Below are positions 1 through 8,682 of a stretch of DNA of 64,000 bases, piece by piece. The translations under genes and the position numbers were made by a program. A model generated the notes under the pieces. It searched no databases and was not told the origin of the DNA. It was given only the letters and a program-made list of their open reading frames with translations. Where the stretch lies: assembly GCA_937923405.1 (NCBI GenBank), contig CALDUY010000014.1, positions 1 to 64,000 of the forward strand, given 5' to 3'. Numbering within the stretch: position 1 is the stretch's first letter; the number at the start of each line of letters is the position of its first letter. This stretch comes from an uncultured Gemmataceae bacterium. Its GTDB lineage: Bacteria > Planctomycetota > Planctomycetia > Gemmatales > Gemmataceae.

Positions 1-1324
1 CATCTTGCTCGACGAACACGGCACGGCCAAGATCGGCGATTTTGGGCTAGCCCGTCTAATGGATATAGATTCGGAGTTGACATGCACGGAAATGGTGCTG
101 GGAACGCCAGCCTATATGTCGCCGGAACAGGCTCACGGCAAGACCGCCTGGATTGGGCCGCACTCCGACATCTGGGCGCTGGGGGTGATCCTCTACGAAT
201 GCCTGACTAGCCGACCACCCTTCAAAGGCAAGAATCGCTCGGAGACCCTGGAATTGGTGCGTAACGCCGATCCCGCGCCGCTGGTTCATGTGCCCGCTGA
301 TCTGGAGGCAATCTGCCTGCACTGTCTGGAGAAAGAGCCGAAAAAACGGTATGCCACGGCAGCGGAGTTGGCCGACGATCTCGATCGTTGGCTCAACGGT
401 GCGCCGCTCCTGGTACGTCCGCTGACCCGGCTGCAACGAGCTAGACGTTGGGTGAAACGGCGTCGTGGCTTGGTGGCATTGGCGCTGATTAGTTTTGTGC
501 TAGCAATCAGCGCTGGTGCTATCATCGACTTACAAGATCCGTATCGTCCGATGCGTGAGGTGGTGGCTGACCTACAGATGAAGAAAGCCGTCTCGCTGAT
601 CCCCGAAGGCGGCAGGCCGCGTTGGTCGCACTGGGTAGTCGGTGAAGCTACGCAGACCACCGATCAGGAAGGGAACTTCTGCATCGAGACCTGGACGCGC
701 AGTTATCTGGAATTACTTCGCGATCCTAGTTGCGAGTACTACCGCTTTGAGGCCAAAATTCGACCAGTCCGAGGCATGCTAGGCAGCAGCGTTGGCCTAG
801 TAGTGGGCCACTACGATTTTCCTTTAGGCCCAGACCTCTGTCCGTTCTATATCGAAGTGGTTTACAGCGATATGTATGACGAAGGTCAGAACAGGATTGA
901 CGTTCTGACCAAGGCCAAGGCCCCCAACATTCCCAAAGCACCTCAACCCAACTGGGTCCGCATGCAGGGAGTCATGGAGCTAGGACGCGGCATTCGTGGG
1001 GCTGGGAGTAGTCGGTTTAGTTGCGGAGCCGGTCCAGGCTTTTTCTGGAACGAGAACGCCTGGAAAAATTGGCGTCACCTGGTCATTGAGGTGACCCCCT
1101 CGCAACTACATGTCTTCCTCGACAGTAATCAGATCATGCGGGTCAGTGCCGACAAGATCAGTGTTCGTGGCCAGATGGCTTGGCGTAATGCCACCGTTCG
1201 CAAAACGGAGTTTCCGAATCTGCCTTCTCCGGGTCGTTTTGAACCCCGAGGCGGGCTGGGACTGATTGTCGACAACGGAGCTGCTGCTTTCAAGGATGTG
1301 ACAGTACAACCGTTGCAGCAGTAA
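1..1324 (+). CDS. Serine/threonine protein kinase, 5'-truncated by the window edge
   Basis: Only the C-terminal part is visible. It opens inside the catalytic loop region (ILLDEHG), followed at once by the DFG motif (KIGDFGLAR) and the activation-segment motif TPAYMSPEQA, so it is a Hanks-type kinase whose N-lobe lies to the left of the window. After the kinase lobe comes a basic juxtamembrane stretch (RRWVKRRR), one transmembrane helix at about residues 153-173 of the visible part, and about 265 extracytoplasmic residues. The end of that region (LHVFLDSNQIM, then GGLGLIVDNGAAAFKDV) resembles concanavalin/LamG-like folds. This kinase-TM-sensor layout is common in planctomycetes. The apparent TTG start at base 5 is not the real start, because the frame is open to the edge. 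The ligand is unknown. Confidence 0.9.
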   Translation, partial: ILLDEHGTAKIGDFGLARLMDIDSELTCTEMVLGTPAYMSPEQAHGKTAWIGPHSDIWALGVILYECLTSRPPFKGKNRSETLELVRNADPAPLVHVPADLEAICLHCLEKEPKKRYATAAELADDLDRWLNGAPLLVRPLTRLQRARRWVKRRRGLVALALISFVLAISAGAIIDLQDPYRPMREVVADLQMKKAVSLIPEGGRPRWSHWVVGEATQTTDQEGNFCIETWTRSYLELLRDPSCEYYRFEAKIRPVRGMLGSSVGLVVGHYDFPLGPDLCPFYIEVVYSDMYDEGQNRIDVLTKAKAPNIPKAPQPNWVRMQGVMELGRGIRGAGSSRFSCGAGPGFFWNENAWKNWRHLVIEVTPSQLHVFLDSNQIMRVSADKISVRGQMAWRNATVRKTEFPNLPSPGRFEPRGGLGLIVDNGAAAFKDVTVQPLQQ

Positions 1325-1345
1325 GAACTTTTCTACTTTAAGCGA

Positions 1346-2050
1346 GTGACTAACGTGGCGAATGAAAAATGTGTCTGGCCTCACTCGGGAAGTCGTCTGA
1401 CGGCGTTGTTCGAGTTCAGCAAAAAAGATCCCACCACCGGGACGGATCGCAGTTTCTTTCGCTTCGTCCTGTACGGCACAGTCAAACAACGGTTGCCCCG
1501 TCCGATTTTGACAGTGGAACTAAACGGAGTCGCCCCTCAGCCCGAGCAAGTCACAATGCTTGTACGAGGCAAAAACTGGTTTCTGTTTGTCGATGTGCCT
1601 TCCTCCGACGGGATGATCGATCAACGCATCAACATTCTGCTCAAAAACAACAACCAGGCCTTCGCCTACTTGAGAAAAGTAAAACTGGCCAAGAGTAGGG
1701 GCCAGCAACTCGTTTCTTCCGGATTTGCCATTACGTCTCCTCAGGAAGATGAGGTGACCCACAGCCATGCTCATTTTGTCGCTCAAGGTACGATCACCCC
1801 AGGTAATACCTTAAGCTCGGCCACTTTAGAGTATCTGGATGATGAGGACACCTACTCCGGAATTTGCTCGACGATGGGGGGTAACTGGACGGCGCTGTTC
1901 AGTTGTCCCAAAAACGGAAGACATGGCGTGACGTTGACAGTGAAGGAGAGCGGTTCTCCTCCTCAAGAGCTTGCCGTTACTTTCACCCTGACCGATCCGC
2001 CGGGACCGCCCAACACCAACGGCGACCCGCCGCCTCCCAATAACCCGTGA
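1346..2050 (+). CDS. Protein of unknown function with a Pro/Asn-rich tail
   Basis: A 234-residue protein, 21 bases after the kinase gene and probably co-transcribed with it. I recognise no family. The first ~120 residues are mixed alpha/beta. Residues ~125-215 look beta-rich (alternating hydrophobic residues, ending in LTVKESGSPPQELAVTFTLTD) and could be an Ig-like domain. The last 20 residues are rich in Pro and Asn. There is no obvious signal peptide. The start is uncertain: GTG at 1346 or GTG at 1355 are in frame, neither has a convincing Shine-Dalgarno sequence, and the nearby ATG codons are out of frame. Its position suggests a role with the kinase, but that is inference. Confidence 0.6.
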   Translation: MTNVANEKCVWPHSGSRLTALFEFSKKDPTTGTDRSFFRFVLYGTVKQRLPRPILTVELNGVAPQPEQVTMLVRGKNWFLFVDVPSSDGMIDQRINILLKNNNQAFAYLRKVKLAKSRGQQLVSSGFAITSPQEDEVTHSHAHFVAQGTITPGNTLSSATLEYLDDEDTYSGICSTMGGNWTALFSCPKNGRHGVTLTVKESGSPPQELAVTFTLTDPPGPPNTNGDPPPPNNP

Positions 2051-2106
2051 TCGTGCAACTACTGCTTCATAACTGAATTTTGGAATGGCTCAGCAACGAC
2101 TCCTGT

Positions 2107-2167
2107 GAGCGAAGGGCGTTAGCCCTCCGTGCTTCGCCCCCCCACGGAGGACTTACGTCCTCCGCTC
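2107..2167. repeat. Compound palindromic element (nested hairpins)
   Basis: Lies between a plus-strand gene end and a minus-strand gene end. It contains a perfect hairpin AGGGC-GTTA-GCCCT (2113-2126), a perfect hairpin GGAGGAC-TTAC-GTCCTCC (2146-2163), and an alternative long stem CCTCCGTG/CACGGAGG (2124-2131 with 2143-2150). The outer bases GAGCG and CGCTC also pair. There is no T-tract on either side, so it is not a standard terminator, though it could still protect or end converging transcripts. It looks like a REP-type intergenic repeat. I saw no second copy in this window. Confidence 0.6.
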
Positions 2168-2215
2168 GGAAGCTCGAAGATGCGAATCTCTCTACAGTTC
2201 AGCTGCAAGCGACTA

Positions 2216-3652
2216 CTACTGCTTCACGGGCCGAGAGGCCAACTGCTTCTGCCATTGACTGAGTAGCTTGCCAATGTCGCGATAGGCGTAGTCCAAATCG
2301 GCGAGGTCGAGGCCCAATTCGACCGCCCGCTCGAGTTCGCCGGCAGCAGCATGGCCGCTGGCCAACTCGAACAGCAACTCTTTCTTCTGCGCCTCCTCAC
2401 TAGCGGGAAGGTGCCGCAGGGCCTCATCGAAGTTCCGTTGCACCAGCGGCCAGTTGCCTAGTGCCTTGAAACAGCGTCCCAAATATAGCAACGTCTGCCA
2501 CTGCAACTTCATGTCCCCGCGAGCGGCCTGGAGTTCGGGAATGGCTTCCTGCACCATCCCCAGGCGGAAGCGGCGAAGGCCCAACTCGAAGCGTGCCGCC
2601 TTGTCTGAGGGATCGTGCATCGCCTTCTTTTCGCAACACTCCAGTTCCAGCTTGTCGATCTTGCGTACCACCTTGAGCCGCAACTTCAGCTGTTCCTCGT
2701 CGGTGGGCTTGGTCTTAAGATACTCATCGATCTCGGCGAGTTTGCGGCGATAGGGTTCGATCTCCAGATCGGCCAGCGCGAAGGACAGTTCAGGAGCCTG
2801 ATGCGTCGCCTGCAGCCCCTTGCGAAGCACGGCCAATGCTTCGCTGAGATGGTTCTGCTTGCGATGAGCGTTTGCCAGTTGTAGGTACAGATCCGGACGG
2901 GTCGGATCCTTTTCGATCCGCTGTTTGAGACTGTCGATCTCGTCGACAACTCGCTTCTGAGCAGGAGTCAACCGCGTCGGTGGCGGTGGAGTGCCTGGGG
3001 TGGCCGGCAGCGCGACCAACTCGGCAGTGGAACTGTTCAATTGATGCCCACGAGCCATCGTGTCATCGACAGCCATTTGCTTGATCTTGTCCTCGGCTTC
3101 GCGATCAGTCGGATTGGCTCGACGAACAATCTCCCACAACACCATCGCTTGGCTGAAGTGCTTCTGTTCCTCCAGCAAGCGAGCCAATGCTCGAGCCAGG
3201 TCGGGGTTGTTCGGACTGGACTCGCGGGCTTCTTGCAGCAACCAGACGGCGACGACCGGCAAATCGAGTTTGGCTGCCGCCTCAGCCATCTGAATGATGG
3301 TCGCCTTGTCCCAGGGATTTTTTGAGAGGATCTCTTCGCCAATATCCAAAGCTTCGCGGTACTGCTTGGCCTTGAGGGCACTGCCAAGTCGAGCTTTGGG
3401 CAGAACCGTGGTGATCGCTGCCAGCGAACTGCCGTGTTTGTTGTCTTTGTATTTGGTCTTCTGGGCTTTGCGCAGAGCCTGACGATAGGGCAGATGTGCG
3501 GGCATCAGTTGGCAGCACTCGCGTAGCATCTGAATGGCAATATCGTAGTTCCCACCCGCGGAGGCTCGGGTAGCATACTCAAACTTTTTGGCGGCGGCCG
3601 CCTGCTCCTCGGCGCTGGGCGGCGACAAGTGCGGCGTGTCTCGTTCGGCCAT
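2216..3652 (-). CDS. Tetratricopeptide-repeat protein
   Basis: A 478-residue, Lys/Glu/Leu-rich helical protein. TPR-like 34-residue units with the usual small residues (A..LY..G, A.......P) are visible at about residues 30-65, 90-200, 240-290 and 355-450. The central part (about 290-350) is a charged, coiled-coil-like segment. There is no signal peptide or membrane helix, so it is probably a cytoplasmic scaffold. The ATG at 3652 has an AGGA 9-10 bases upstream. The stop converges on the unknown protein ending at 2050. Partners cannot be told from context. Confidence 0.8.
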   Translation of the reverse strand: MAERDTPHLSPPSAEEQAAAAKKFEYATRASAGGNYDIAIQMLRECCQLMPAHLPYRQALRKAQKTKYKDNKHGSSLAAITTVLPKARLGSALKAKQYREALDIGEEILSKNPWDKATIIQMAEAAAKLDLPVVAVWLLQEARESSPNNPDLARALARLLEEQKHFSQAMVLWEIVRRANPTDREAEDKIKQMAVDDTMARGHQLNSSTAELVALPATPGTPPPPTRLTPAQKRVVDEIDSLKQRIEKDPTRPDLYLQLANAHRKQNHLSEALAVLRKGLQATHQAPELSFALADLEIEPYRRKLAEIDEYLKTKPTDEEQLKLRLKVVRKIDKLELECCEKKAMHDPSDKAARFELGLRRFRLGMVQEAIPELQAARGDMKLQWQTLLYLGRCFKALGNWPLVQRNFDEALRHLPASEEAQKKELLFELASGHAAAGELERAVELGLDLADLDYAYRDIGKLLSQWQKQLASRPVKQ

Positions 3653-3911
3653 GATGGGAGTTCCTGACGCACGCTGCCTCGCTTGACGGCACGGGAAACA
3701 GCGGTGACGCTTTTAATCCTACCCCAGAGCGGTTAGCGCATCAAGCAGTGAGGCAAGCAACTTTCGGATCGGCTCAGGTACGAACACGCCGAACTCGCTG
3801 ATTTTCACGAGCGATAATGTGGAGAATGCCGATTGTATCGATACTGTAGCCGCAGGGACTCCCAAACCGGCATCCGAGACTTCACGTCCAGTTCAGACCG
3901 AGCAACACCGC

Positions 3912-4937
3912 TTACTTGTTGTGCGGCTTTTCCAAATGGCCACCGAAGGCGAAACGCATCGCCGACTGGACCTTGTTGGCGAAGTCCGCCTCGCCGCGCG
4001 AACTGAAACGCGCATATAACGCCGCTGATAAGACGTGGGCCGGCACCGCTTCATCGATCGCGGCCTTGATCGTCCAGCGTCCTTCACCGCTGTCGGAGAC
4101 GCGACCGCCGAACTGGCTCAGCTCGGGATCGGCTGTCAGTGATTGCGCGGTCAGATCCAGCAACCACGACGCGATGACGCTGCCGCGCCGCCAGACCTCA
4201 CAGATGTCGCGCAGATTGAACTCGTACTGATAATGTTCGGGATCGCGTAGCGGGGTGGTCTCGGCATCCTTCTCATGCGATTTCATGCCCACATTGGCGC
4301 TGCGGAGAATACCCAAGCCCTCGGCATAAGCGGCCATCAGTCCGTACTCGATACCGTTGTGGATCATCTTGACAAAGTGTCCCGCGCCGGAAGGACCACA
4401 ATAGAGATAGCCTTCTTCGGCGGTGCCGCCGACTTTGTCATAGCCCGGAGTACGCGGAATGTTGCCGCGTCCCGGAGCCAACGCCGCGAAGATTGGATCG
4501 AGATGTTTGACGATCGGCTCTTCCCCGCCAATCATCTGGCAGTATCCACGTTCCAACCCCCAGACGCCGCCCGAGGTACCAACATCTACATAGTGGATCC
4601 CTTTTGACTTCAATTCCTTAGCTCGACGAATGTCGTCGATGTAGTAACTGTTTCCTCCGTCGATGAGAATGTCGTCCTTCTCGACAAGGGGGACTAGGTT
4701 TTCGATCATGGGATCGACCAGCGCGGCAGGAATCATCAGCCAAATGGCGCGGGGCGGCGTCATCTGGCGAACTAGGTCTTGTAACGTGTAGGCCGGCAGC
4801 GAGCCTTTTGCCTCATTAACCAGAGCATCAATGGTAGCCTTGTCCCGATCGTTGACGACGCACTGGTGCCCAGCTCGGGTGAGCCGTTTTACCATGTTCG
4901 CGCCCATTCGTCCCAGCCCGATCATTCCCAGTTGCAT
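3912..4937 (-). CDS. gnd: 6-phosphogluconate dehydrogenase (decarboxylating), short type
   Basis: Oxidises 6-phosphogluconate to ribulose 5-phosphate and CO2, making NAD(P)H in the pentose-phosphate pathway. The N-terminus has the Rossmann dinucleotide motif ([15 protein letters not shown]). The substrate-binding signature [20 protein letters not shown] is at about residues 117-136, and the catalytic region [13 protein letters not shown] at about 187-199. At 341 residues it belongs to the short (YqeC/GndA-like, often NAD-preferring) class rather than the ~470-residue E. coli form. A strong GAGGAG sits 7 bases before the ATG at 4937. It stands alone, with no glucose-6-phosphate dehydrogenase beside it. 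Confidence 0.93.
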   Translation of the reverse strand: MQLGMIGLGRMGANMVKRLTRAGHQCVVNDRDKATIDALVNEAKGSLPAYTLQDLVRQMTPPRAIWLMIPAALVDPMIENLVPLVEKDDILIDGGNSYYIDDIRRAKELKSKGIHYVDVGTSGGVWGLERGYCQMIGGEEPIVKHLDPIFAALAPGRGNIPRTPGYDKVGGTAEEGYLYCGPSGAGHFVKMIHNGIEYGLMAAYAEGLGILRSANVGMKSHEKDAETTPLRDPEHYQYEFNLRDICEVWRRGSVIASWLLDLTAQSLTADPELSQFGGRVSDSGEGRWTIKAAIDEAVPAHVLSAALYARFSSRGEADFANKVQSAMRFAFGGHLEKPHNK

Positions 4938-5214
4938 GACACGCTCCTCGATGGTTTCTCGCGACAGAATCGTTCCCTGGCAGTTATGGTAGAAATCCAG
5001 CGATTTTGGAGCAGAGGATACGCAGACTTAAATAGCGAGCAGTCAACGATGCCTCATTGACGATTCCGTTTTCCAAAGCAGTCATTGGAATACACGAGGT
5101 CATGAACCACTTTGCGATTGATGCGTCGGATCAGGCAACTCGGCGGCGGTAGCGACTGCCGACCGCGAGGAACTCAGCGAGGTGGCTGGTTTGGTAAGGG
5201 CGGCACACGGGTCA

Positions 5215-5841
5215 AGCGGTCGGGCGATGATGCGACGGTTGCCCTCCATCGGAAAGATCGGATCTTGTCGGAGTTGGCAAACAACAACGGTCGGGGCGCG
5301 ATCAATGCTAGAATCGTTGTCCACTCCCAGCCATACAGATTAATCAGGAACATGCAATCACAATGGCCGTTAATGATTTTGTTGCTGATGTAACTCTCCA
5401 AGTCGCTTATGTCACTGTCAGGAACAGCGACGCGGACACGTTCGTCGGCAGCGGCGATCCAACTCGTGCTTGCTCCGCCGCCAGAGATGCCGGTCACGCC
5501 GATCTTGGCCGCATCGACATCCTCGCGGCTGACTAGGTAATCGATGGCCCAAATGCCGTTCCAACACTCGACCCCGGCAGGGGTATAGGTCAGTGAGTGC
5601 CACCACCAGCGGTTCAGGTTATAGGTGCCATAGTGCTTGCCGGCGATGCGTGCGGCAACGGCCACAGCCCGAGCATGTCCAGGTACTCGCGACGTAAGCG
5701 CGGCAGCTTCTCTTGCCATTGGGCCAACGACTTCGCTCCATCCAGGAAGCGTTGTTGTACCTTGCTCGTCTCGATCTTGAGAAAATGCGAAAGGACATGC
5801 GGTACATCACTCCTTTGCAGCAGACTCACCGATGACGACAT
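5215..5841 (-). pseudogene. Degraded alpha/beta-hydrolase (acetyl-xylan-esterase-like) pseudogene
   Basis: Pieces of one secreted-esterase-type protein lie in different frames. The N-terminal piece (5841 down to about 5640) reads VLSHFLKIETSKVQ and then YLDMLGLWPLP. The C-terminal piece (about 5650 down to 5266) reads HYGTYNLNRWWWHS, YTPAGVECWNGI and GVTGISGGGASTSW, the last being the nucleophile elbow (G-x-S-G-G). At about 5265 the reading jumps again: the ending LLFANSDK continues as DPIFPMEGNRR in another frame. From what I know of the family, roughly 150-200 central residues are missing between the first two pieces, and the C-terminal end with the catalytic His is gone. The 5' end overlaps the end of the upstream MFS gene by about 35 bases. 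Boundaries are approximate. Confidence 0.75.
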
Positions 5842-7162
5842 TGGGATTGAGGAAACACCAGCAGATCAGGGCGAACAGATGAAGGCTGAACCACACGCCC
5901 AGGGCCAGTTCCCAGCCGCCTAGGGCCACAGTGCGCATGATCGAGGCAGTGTAGGCCGAGGCTCCGAGGTTGCCCATCATGTTCATCAGCCCAAAGATGA
6001 CGGCGAGATTTTTGCCCCCAATATCGATGGCCAGAGCGTAGGCACACGGCGACGAGAAACAGAAGACAAAGAAGCCCAGACTTAACACCGCGACAGCTGT
6101 CGTCACGTCGGCGATACCGTAGGCAATCAGGTACAAGACCATAGCGACGGCGAGACTGGCGATGGCCACACCGTTGCGGGCGATACGCCGCTGACCGGTG
6201 CGACGGAGCAGATAATCCGACAGTGCTCCGCCGACGATGCCGCCGACGATGCCGGCCCACTGAGGGAAGCTGGCCAGCCGCCCCGCCAGCCGTTTCGCCG
6301 CATCATCGTAGGCCTTTTCCGGATCCTCGGTGGCTTGTTCCGCAGCGATCGTCAGCTGATCTCTCGTGATGCGTTCCTTCTCCAGATAGGTCGGCAAACG
6401 GGAATCGAACAGGCGATTGGCTGCCGCTCGGAAAAACTGTTGCGAACAGAGCAGCAGCAACGGAACGCTGGTCGCCAACAACAGTAGCGACGTGGAGAAC
6501 GAACGCGGCGGAGCGGGGGGAGTCGGCGGCGGTCGATCGCGGGTGAGCAGCGCCAGCTCAGCGGCATTGACCGCAGAATGATCCTCAGGTCGGTCGCGGA
6601 ACCACCAGAGAAACCAGCCTGCCCAGAGAAAGCCGGGCACGGCAAAAGCGAAAAACACGCCATCCCAACCCAGCGAGTCGCGCAACTCAGCGGCCAAAAG
6701 CACGCTGCCGGCCCCGCCCAACAGCATGGCACTGTTTAGCAACGCGCTAGCCAACCCGCGTTGCGACGCCGGATACCACGAGGCCAGAATTAGCGTCGCG
6801 CAAGGAAAGATGCCGGCCTGCAACGCCCCCATAAGCGAGCGTCCCAACAACAATTGGGCGTAGCCTCCGGCAAGGCCAGCCACGACCAAAGCCGCTGACC
6901 ACCCTGCAGCATACAGCGACAGAGTACGTCGCGGACCCCAGCGCTGGGCTAGCCAACCCGAGGGTACCTGCATCAAGGTGTAGATCCAAAAGAATGCACT
7001 GATGGCGTCGTCCAGCTTCTCCTGCGGGATGCCCAGGACTTCTTCGATCGTGGTTGCCAACGGACTGATACAGTTCCGCTGAATGTAGTTAATCGCGGTA
7101 ATCACTAACAGAGCGATTAACACATAATGGCGAACAAGGGTGGGACGCTCGGAACTACTCAC
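5807..7162 (-). CDS. MFS transporter, anion:cation symporter-like
   Basis: A 451-residue polytopic membrane protein with about 12 hydrophobic helices. Helix 1 (HYVLIALLVITAINYIQRN) has the 'NYIQR' pattern typical of ACS-family (glucarate/hexuronate/phthalate-type) carriers. The loop 2-3 signature is GWLAQRWGPRRTL, and helix 4 carries GRSLMGALQAGIFP. The middle loop between helices 6 and 7 is long (about residues 200-290) and charged. The start is a GTG at 7162 with no clear Shine-Dalgarno and no good alternative. It sits directly upstream of the decayed esterase gene, which suggests the two once formed a sugar-ester uptake/degradation pair. The substrate is not predictable. Confidence 0.88.
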   Translation of the reverse strand: MSSSERPTLVRHYVLIALLVITAINYIQRNCISPLATTIEEVLGIPQEKLDDAISAFFWIYTLMQVPSGWLAQRWGPRRTLSLYAAGWSAALVVAGLAGGYAQLLLGRSLMGALQAGIFPCATLILASWYPASQRGLASALLNSAMLLGGAGSVLLAAELRDSLGWDGVFFAFAVPGFLWAGWFLWWFRDRPEDHSAVNAAELALLTRDRPPPTPPAPPRSFSTSLLLLATSVPLLLLCSQQFFRAAANRLFDSRLPTYLEKERITRDQLTIAAEQATEDPEKAYDDAAKRLAGRLASFPQWAGIVGGIVGGALSDYLLRRTGQRRIARNGVAIASLAVAMVLYLIAYGIADVTTAVAVLSLGFFVFCFSSPCAYALAIDIGGKNLAVIFGLMNMMGNLGASAYTASIMRTVALGGWELALGVWFSLHLFALICWCFLNPNVVIGESAAKE

Positions 7163-7290
7163 GGAGGGAGTCTCGCGACAACAGGGTAGGTGTACTCGTA
7201 GCGAGGATACGCCGAGTCACCGTCACTGACAAGCAAAACCTCTCAGGGCAGCGGAATCGATTTCGCATCGCGAAGTGAGAGAACAAGCAC

Positions 7291-7470
7291 TCAGGGGACA
7301 GCAGCGTCTAACTCGACGAGATGTTGGATTCTTTGGAGAATGGCAATCCGCTCGCGCAATTCGGGAACCTCTTTGCAGAGTTCTTCTGCACTACGATGCG
7401 GCGCTTCCTGCCAGCGAGTCAACAATTCGTCGAGGCTGGGCAGCATAGCAATAGGACTCCTCGACAACAT
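7291..7470 (-). CDS. Short ORF resembling the N-terminal leader of planctomycete Ser/Thr kinases
   Basis: About 59 residues. The core (LDELLTRWQEAPHRSAEELC, then a PEL motif) matches the leader that in many planctomycete Ser/Thr kinases precedes the catalytic domain. Here the frame stops after HLVELDAAVP and no kinase domain follows on this strand, so it is either a remnant of a deleted kinase gene or a small free-standing protein. ATG codons at 7470 (AGGGGGA just upstream) and 7446 (GAGGAG about 10 bases upstream) are both plausible. Upstream (7471-7559) the DNA is AT-rich, unlike its surroundings. Confidence 0.5.
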   Translation of the reverse strand: MLSRSPIAMLPSLDELLTRWQEAPHRSAEELCKEVPELRERIAILQRIQHLVELDAAVP

Positions 7471-7559
7471 TCCCCCTTTCATAAGATCTAAACGAAAAAA
7501 TGAATGTACCGGAAAAAAATTCTCCAGTTTCCTGTCTATTTTTGTCAGGAACAAGAAAA

Positions 7560-7585
7560 GGCGAGACTCTCAAGTGAGTCTCGCC
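7560..7585 (-). terminator. Intrinsic terminator of the esterase-like gene
   Basis: A perfect 10-bp stem, GGCGAGACTC/GAGTCTCGCC, with a 6-base loop. On the minus strand it is followed by CTTTTCTTGT. It starts 30 bases after the stop of the minus-strand gene ending at 7615. Confidence 0.8.
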
Positions 7586-7614
7586 TCATCGATATCCCCA
7601 ACTAGAGAAACGAG

Positions 7615-8349
7615 TTAGATCGCCAGGGATTCAAACTCATCCACGATATGATCCTGAACCCAGCGATCGACATCGCGGAGCATGTCAGGATGAATGCGAT
7701 GCGTGGTGGGGTAAGTACGCAAGTCCACTTGCAGCCCTGCGGTATAAAACAAGCGATAATCCTGCTTGGCCATAGCCAGCGGGATGATGGCATTGGCGAT
7801 GCCGTGGCCGATCAGTACGCGAAGCTTACGAACCTCAGGCAAGCGAAGCCGAGGCCCGCCATGCCGCGGCATCGAACCGTTCAGGGAGATCACCCCGCCG
7901 AACCGTTCCGGATACATCAAGCCAATCCGGTAAGCCAGGGCAGCACCTTCACGGAACCCGGCTAGATAGATCCGTTCTGAATGAACGTGCAGATGGCGAC
8001 GAGTCTGCTCGATAGAGCGGAAAATATACTCTTCGACGAGCGGGTCGTCTTGCTCGTCCGGTCCCCAGCCATAGGCTGGTCGACCGTCTTTACGGGTGGC
8101 CAGCGCGTGGGGACCGCGCGGCGCGATGCAGATGTAATTGCGCCGACTCAACCGTGGCGCTAAGCGGAGGATTTGCTCCTCGCTTGATCCCTGCCCATGC
8201 AGAAACACTAGCAGCGGGTAGGGATAGTTCGGTTCGTAACCGATCGGCAAAAAAGTTCGCAGCGGACGATCTTGTACCGCAGCTACCTCGGAGGTGTAAA
8301 AACCCTCCGCCGGTCGATACGAAAGAGCAGGATAATTAGGTAACGGCAT
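7615..8349 (-). CDS. Alpha/beta-hydrolase (carboxylesterase-like) protein lacking the nucleophile serine
   Basis: About 244 residues with the alpha/beta-hydrolase layout of phospholipase/carboxylesterases. Visible are strand 3 and the oxyanion region (PLLVFLHGQGSSEEQIL), the nucleophile-elbow position (IYLAGFREGAALAYRIGL) and the C-terminal YPTTHRIHPDMLRDVDRW. The elbow, normally G-x-S-x-G, reads G-F-R-E-G, so the serine is arginine. The acid loop (IGHGIANAIIPL) has no Asp where one is expected. The protein is therefore probably not a classical serine esterase and may be a binding or scaffold relative. Start: ATG at 8349 is chosen; the frame stays open to a TTG at 8448, so up to 33 more residues are possible. 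It is followed by a strong terminator. Confidence 0.75.
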   Translation of the reverse strand: MPLPNYPALSYRPAEGFYTSEVAAVQDRPLRTFLPIGYEPNYPYPLLVFLHGQGSSEEQILRLAPRLSRRNYICIAPRGPHALATRKDGRPAYGWGPDEQDDPLVEEYIFRSIEQTRRHLHVHSERIYLAGFREGAALAYRIGLMYPERFGGVISLNGSMPRHGGPRLRLPEVRKLRVLIGHGIANAIIPLAMAKQDYRLFYTAGLQVDLRTYPTTHRIHPDMLRDVDRWVQDHIVDEFESLAI

Positions 8350-8682
8350 GGAAGACCCGATCCGGGGTGCGGGTATTTCCCGATGCAACACCAGCCGCGT
8401 GGGATGGTTGGCTGGAAACAACTCGAACTGCTCAAGTCGTCGGGCCAAGTCTACGACGATGGCTCAGAGGTGTCAACGTATCCAGGAACCTAACTCTACA
8501 AAAATTAAGGGTTTTTTGAGAATTTGCATCCGACTGCAACGGTTGGGCGAACTAGTCAGGAATTCGGCAACTAAATCGATCGCTCCTGATGCGACTATTG
8601 CGGAGATTATTTGCCTCAACTGTAGGCGAGCGAAGGGGTTCGATCGCCTACAAGCCGAAAAATTTCCCCAGGCATAGATGGA
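8350..8682. other. Gap without a convincing gene
   Basis: Between the cysC end and the esterase-like start. It holds a possible N-terminal extension of the esterase-like gene (8350-8448) and an AT-richer stretch around 8490-8530 containing TTAAGGGTTTTTTG. A plus-strand open frame here has codon use unlike the neighbours and no ribosome site. The minus-strand promoter of the esterase-like gene probably lies here, but I cannot place it with confidence. Confidence 0.5.

Noticed and set aside
8348..8677. Plus-strand open frame of 109 codons
   Set aside because: No ribosome site, codon use unlike the neighbours, partly antisense to the esterase-like gene's upstream region.
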